NCBI GenBank assembly: GCA_963811825.1
Contig: CAWESS010000022.1
Coordinates: 248,001-312,000, forward strand
Reading direction: 5' to 3'
DNA length: 64,000 bases
Source of the DNA: Fodinibacter sp963811825
Lineage (GTDB): Bacteria > Actinomycetota > Actinomycetes > Actinomycetales > Dermatophilaceae
A program made the position numbers and the translations under genes. Shown here piece by piece: positions 62,535 to 64,000 of this stretch; position 1 is the first letter of the stretch, and each line of letters starts with the position of its first letter. A model generated the notes under the pieces. That model saw nothing but the letters and a program-made list of their open reading frames with translations. It did not search any database and was not told where the DNA came from.

Positions 62535-62630
62535 TCAACGACAGGGGAGCGCTCCAGCGCTGAGAGTGCGGTCCGCCGCAGACCCTCGAACCTGATCCGG
62601 TTAGCACCGGTGGAGGGAGTCGGGAAATCT
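62535..62630 (+). promoter_or_regulatory. TPP (THI-box) riboswitch
   Basis: The conserved core is complete: ACAGGGGAGC, then GCTGAGAGTGCGG, then CGCAGACCCTCGAACCTGAT, then CCGGTTAGCACCGG and GGAGGGAGTCGGG. These are the P2/P3 'CUGAGA' and P4/P5 'ACCUGAU' elements of the thiamine pyrophosphate aptamer. Bound TPP should repress ykoE-ykoD. The 92-base stretch after it, up to the ATG, presumably holds the expression platform, which in actinobacteria usually hides the Shine-Dalgarno (GGAG at 62711). Confidence 0.95.
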
Positions 62631-62722
62631 CAGGTGCGTCTCCAGCACACCCGCGGCACGTCCGCGAGGTGCTGGCGGCCCACCTCCCCGAGGTACACCA
62701 CCACACCTCGGGAGACGTTCAC

Positions 62723-63403
62723 ATGGCAACACAGATCGAGAACAGCACGCAGGAGCCGCGGTCGTCGACCCGTCGCTCCCTCACCGCGACGCGCCCGCTC
62801 ATGGGCTGGCGCACCGTCGACATCCTCACCATCGCCTTCCTCGGCGCGGCCCTCGGTGTCGCGTTCTGGGGCTGGGGCGTGTTCTACAACGGGCCCGTGA
62901 CCGCCCTGAAGATCGGTTACGCGCCGCTCATGGGGCTGTTCGTCGGCCCCTGGTTCCTGGCCGGTGTCATCGGCGGCCTCGTCGTGCGCCGCCCCGGCGC
63001 CGCCCTGTTCTGCGAGGTCGTCGCGGCGCTGGTCTCGATGCTGCCCGGCACCGAGTGGGGCGCGACGGTACTCATCTCCGGGGTGCTGCAGGGCCTGGGC
63101 GCTGAGCTCGTCTTCGCGATCTTCGGCTACAAGGCGTTCGGCCTGGCGGTTGCGTCCCTCGCCGGGGCGATGTCGGCTCCGCTCCAGTGGGGCTTCGAGG
63201 TCATGAGCCTGCCCGCGGGCGGTGGCGGTTGGTACGCCGAGTGGGTGATGCGCGACAAGCTCGTCTACCTCGGCGCCATGATGCTCTCCGGTGCGGTCCT
63301 CGCCGGTCTCGTCGGGTGGTTGCTCGTGCGGGCCCTCGCCCGGGCCGGTGCGCTCTCGGCGTTCCCGCCAGGGCAGGAGCACCGGGAGTCCCACGCTGTC
63401 TGA
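62723..63403 (+). CDS. ykoE: ECF transporter S component, YkoE family (HMP/thiamine)
   Basis: A 226-residue membrane protein with about six helices. WRTVDILTIAFLGAALGVAF, KIGYAPLMGLFVGPW and SGVLQGLGAELVFAIFGYKA are typical YkoE sequences (substrate-binding component of the YkoEDC importer of hydroxymethylpyrimidine or thiamine). GGAG precedes the ATG by 8-11 bases. The TPP riboswitch in the leader supports a thiamine-precursor substrate. Its end overlaps the ATPase gene. Confidence 0.94.
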   Translation: MATQIENSTQEPRSSTRRSLTATRPLMGWRTVDILTIAFLGAALGVAFWGWGVFYNGPVTALKIGYAPLMGLFVGPWFLAGVIGGLVVRRPGAALFCEVVAALVSMLPGTEWGATVLISGVLQGLGAELVFAIFGYKAFGLAVASLAGAMSAPLQWGFEVMSLPAGGGGWYAEWVMRDKLVYLGAMMLSGAVLAGLVGWLLVRALARAGALSAFPPGQEHRESHAV

Positions 63404-64000
63404 CCGGGGCCGGGTCGAGGTCGCCGGCCTCACGTGGCGACCGTTCGGCCGCCGCGACCCCGTGCTGCGCGACCTCACCCTCTCGGTCGAGCCCGGCGAG
63501 CGCGTGCTGCTCGCCGGGCCGTCCGGGTCGGGCAAGTCCACGCTGCTGCGCGCCATCGCCGGTCTGCTCGAGACGGCGGATGCCGGTGACCTCACCGGGT
63601 CGGTGACCGTCGACGGGGTCGTGCCGGGTGCCCGGCCCGGTGCCGTCGGGCTGGTGCTGCAGGAACCCGGGTCCGGAGTCGTCGCGGCCTCCGTCGGGCG
63701 TGATGTCGCGTTCGGCCCGGAGAACGTGGGGATGCCGCGCGACGGCATCCGGGCGGTGGTCGCCGATGCGCTCGCCGCCGTCGGGCTCGGGGACCTCGCG
63801 CTCGACACCCCGACCTCGGCGCTGTCCGGTGGCCAGACCCAGCGGCTCGCGCTCGCGGGCACGCTCGCGCTCGACCCGTCGGTGGTCCTGCTCGACGAGC
63901 CGACGGCGATGCTCGACCAGGGATCGGCGAAGGACGTGCGCGACGCCGTCGCGGCGCTCTGCTCCCGCCCGGGGGCGCCGACCCTCGTCGTCGTGGAGCA
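63396..64000 (+). CDS. ykoD: ECF transporter ATPase YkoD, N-terminal part (cut by window end)
   Basis: The frame is open to the window end. It encodes VEVAGLTWRPFGRRDPVLRD, Walker A GPSGSGKST, Q-loop VLQEPGSGVV, signature LSGGQTQRLALAG and Walker B VVLLDEPTAMLD. YkoD normally has two ATPase domains; only the first is present here. The start is uncertain: no ATG or GTG is near, and a CTG at 63396 overlapping the ykoE end is the best candidate. Confidence 0.88.
   Translation, partial: MSDRGRVEVAGLTWRPFGRRDPVLRDLTLSVEPGERVLLAGPSGSGKSTLLRAIAGLLETADAGDLTGSVTVDGVVPGARPGAVGLVLQEPGSGVVAASVGRDVAFGPENVGMPRDGIRAVVADALAAVGLGDLALDTPTSALSGGQTQRLALAGTLALDPSVVLLDEPTAMLDQGSAKDVRDAVAALCSRPGAPTLVVVE

Noticed and set aside
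1..64000. Mobile elements, prophage, CRISPR arrays, tRNA or rRNA genes
   Set aside because: I found no transposase or integrase motifs, regular spacer repeats, terminal repeats with target duplications, or tRNA-like cloverleaf sequences.

Overview
The window is about 72% G+C, densely coded on both strands, with few gaps over 200 bases and no stretch over 300 bases without a gene or a recognised regulatory element. A homologue of the bacterial proteasome activator ending in GQYL, mycobacterial-type enoyl-reductase and Sucraseferredoxin-like proteins, GTG starts and many leaderless start sites point to an actinobacterium (Actinomycetota), probably Micrococcales and possibly Intrasporangiaceae. 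The family-level guess is inference. I see no rRNA, tRNA, CRISPR array, insertion sequence or prophage: this looks like chromosomal core and metabolic DNA.

Layout. 1-3197: fatty-acid type operon (acyl-CoA dehydrogenase end, two SDRs, an APH-fold kinase). 3200-5279: hydroxyacid dehydrogenase facing glycerate kinase. 5281-7739: GNAT, FMN-binding protein, FAD monooxygenase-like protein, 43-residue membrane protein. 7816-14635: enoyl-reductase-like protein, then a large LuxR (LAL) regulator among three alpha/beta hydrolases. 14684-25742: sugar-nucleotide transferase, xylulokinase-like kinase, secreted SGNH esterase, Sucraseferredoxin-like protein, acyl-CoA synthetase, DUF998/metallophosphoesterase fusion, HAD phosphatase, FAD dehydrogenase. 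25777-31572: two MFS carriers, TOPRIM and DinB proteins, proteasome activator, DUF2975-XRE pair. 31761-36539: PadR-controlled ABC exporter and DUF1304 protein. 36673-40970: quinone reductase, retinol-saturase-like oxidoreductase, Tat-exported PhoX.

41008-48192 is a tricarboxylate uptake locus: a CitA/CitB-type two-component system plus an IclR regulator on one strand, and tctC-tctB-tctA, a universal stress protein and an RraA-family protein diverging from it. 48280-50743 is a MarR/ABC-exporter pair. 50837-61299 holds the histidine utilisation genes: hutH, then a DUF1479 dioxygenase-like gene divergent from a ROK regulator, hutU, a YbaK deacylase, and an operon of an M20 amidohydrolase, hutF, hutI and a hydrolase. 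Histidine would go to urocanate, imidazolonepropionate, formimidoylglutamate and, through HutF, to formylglutamate. No HutG is present, so the M20 enzyme may do the last step. 62166-64000 has a DUF4235 protein and a TPP riboswitch in front of ykoE-ykoD, an ECF thiamine-precursor importer that runs off the end.

Two features run through the window. At least nine conserved genes are broken by single-base frameshifts, mostly one extra G or C in a short run, which looks like sequence error more than gene decay. The octamer GGATGCCG (and its complement) occurs on both strands about a hundred times by eye, far above the handful expected from composition.
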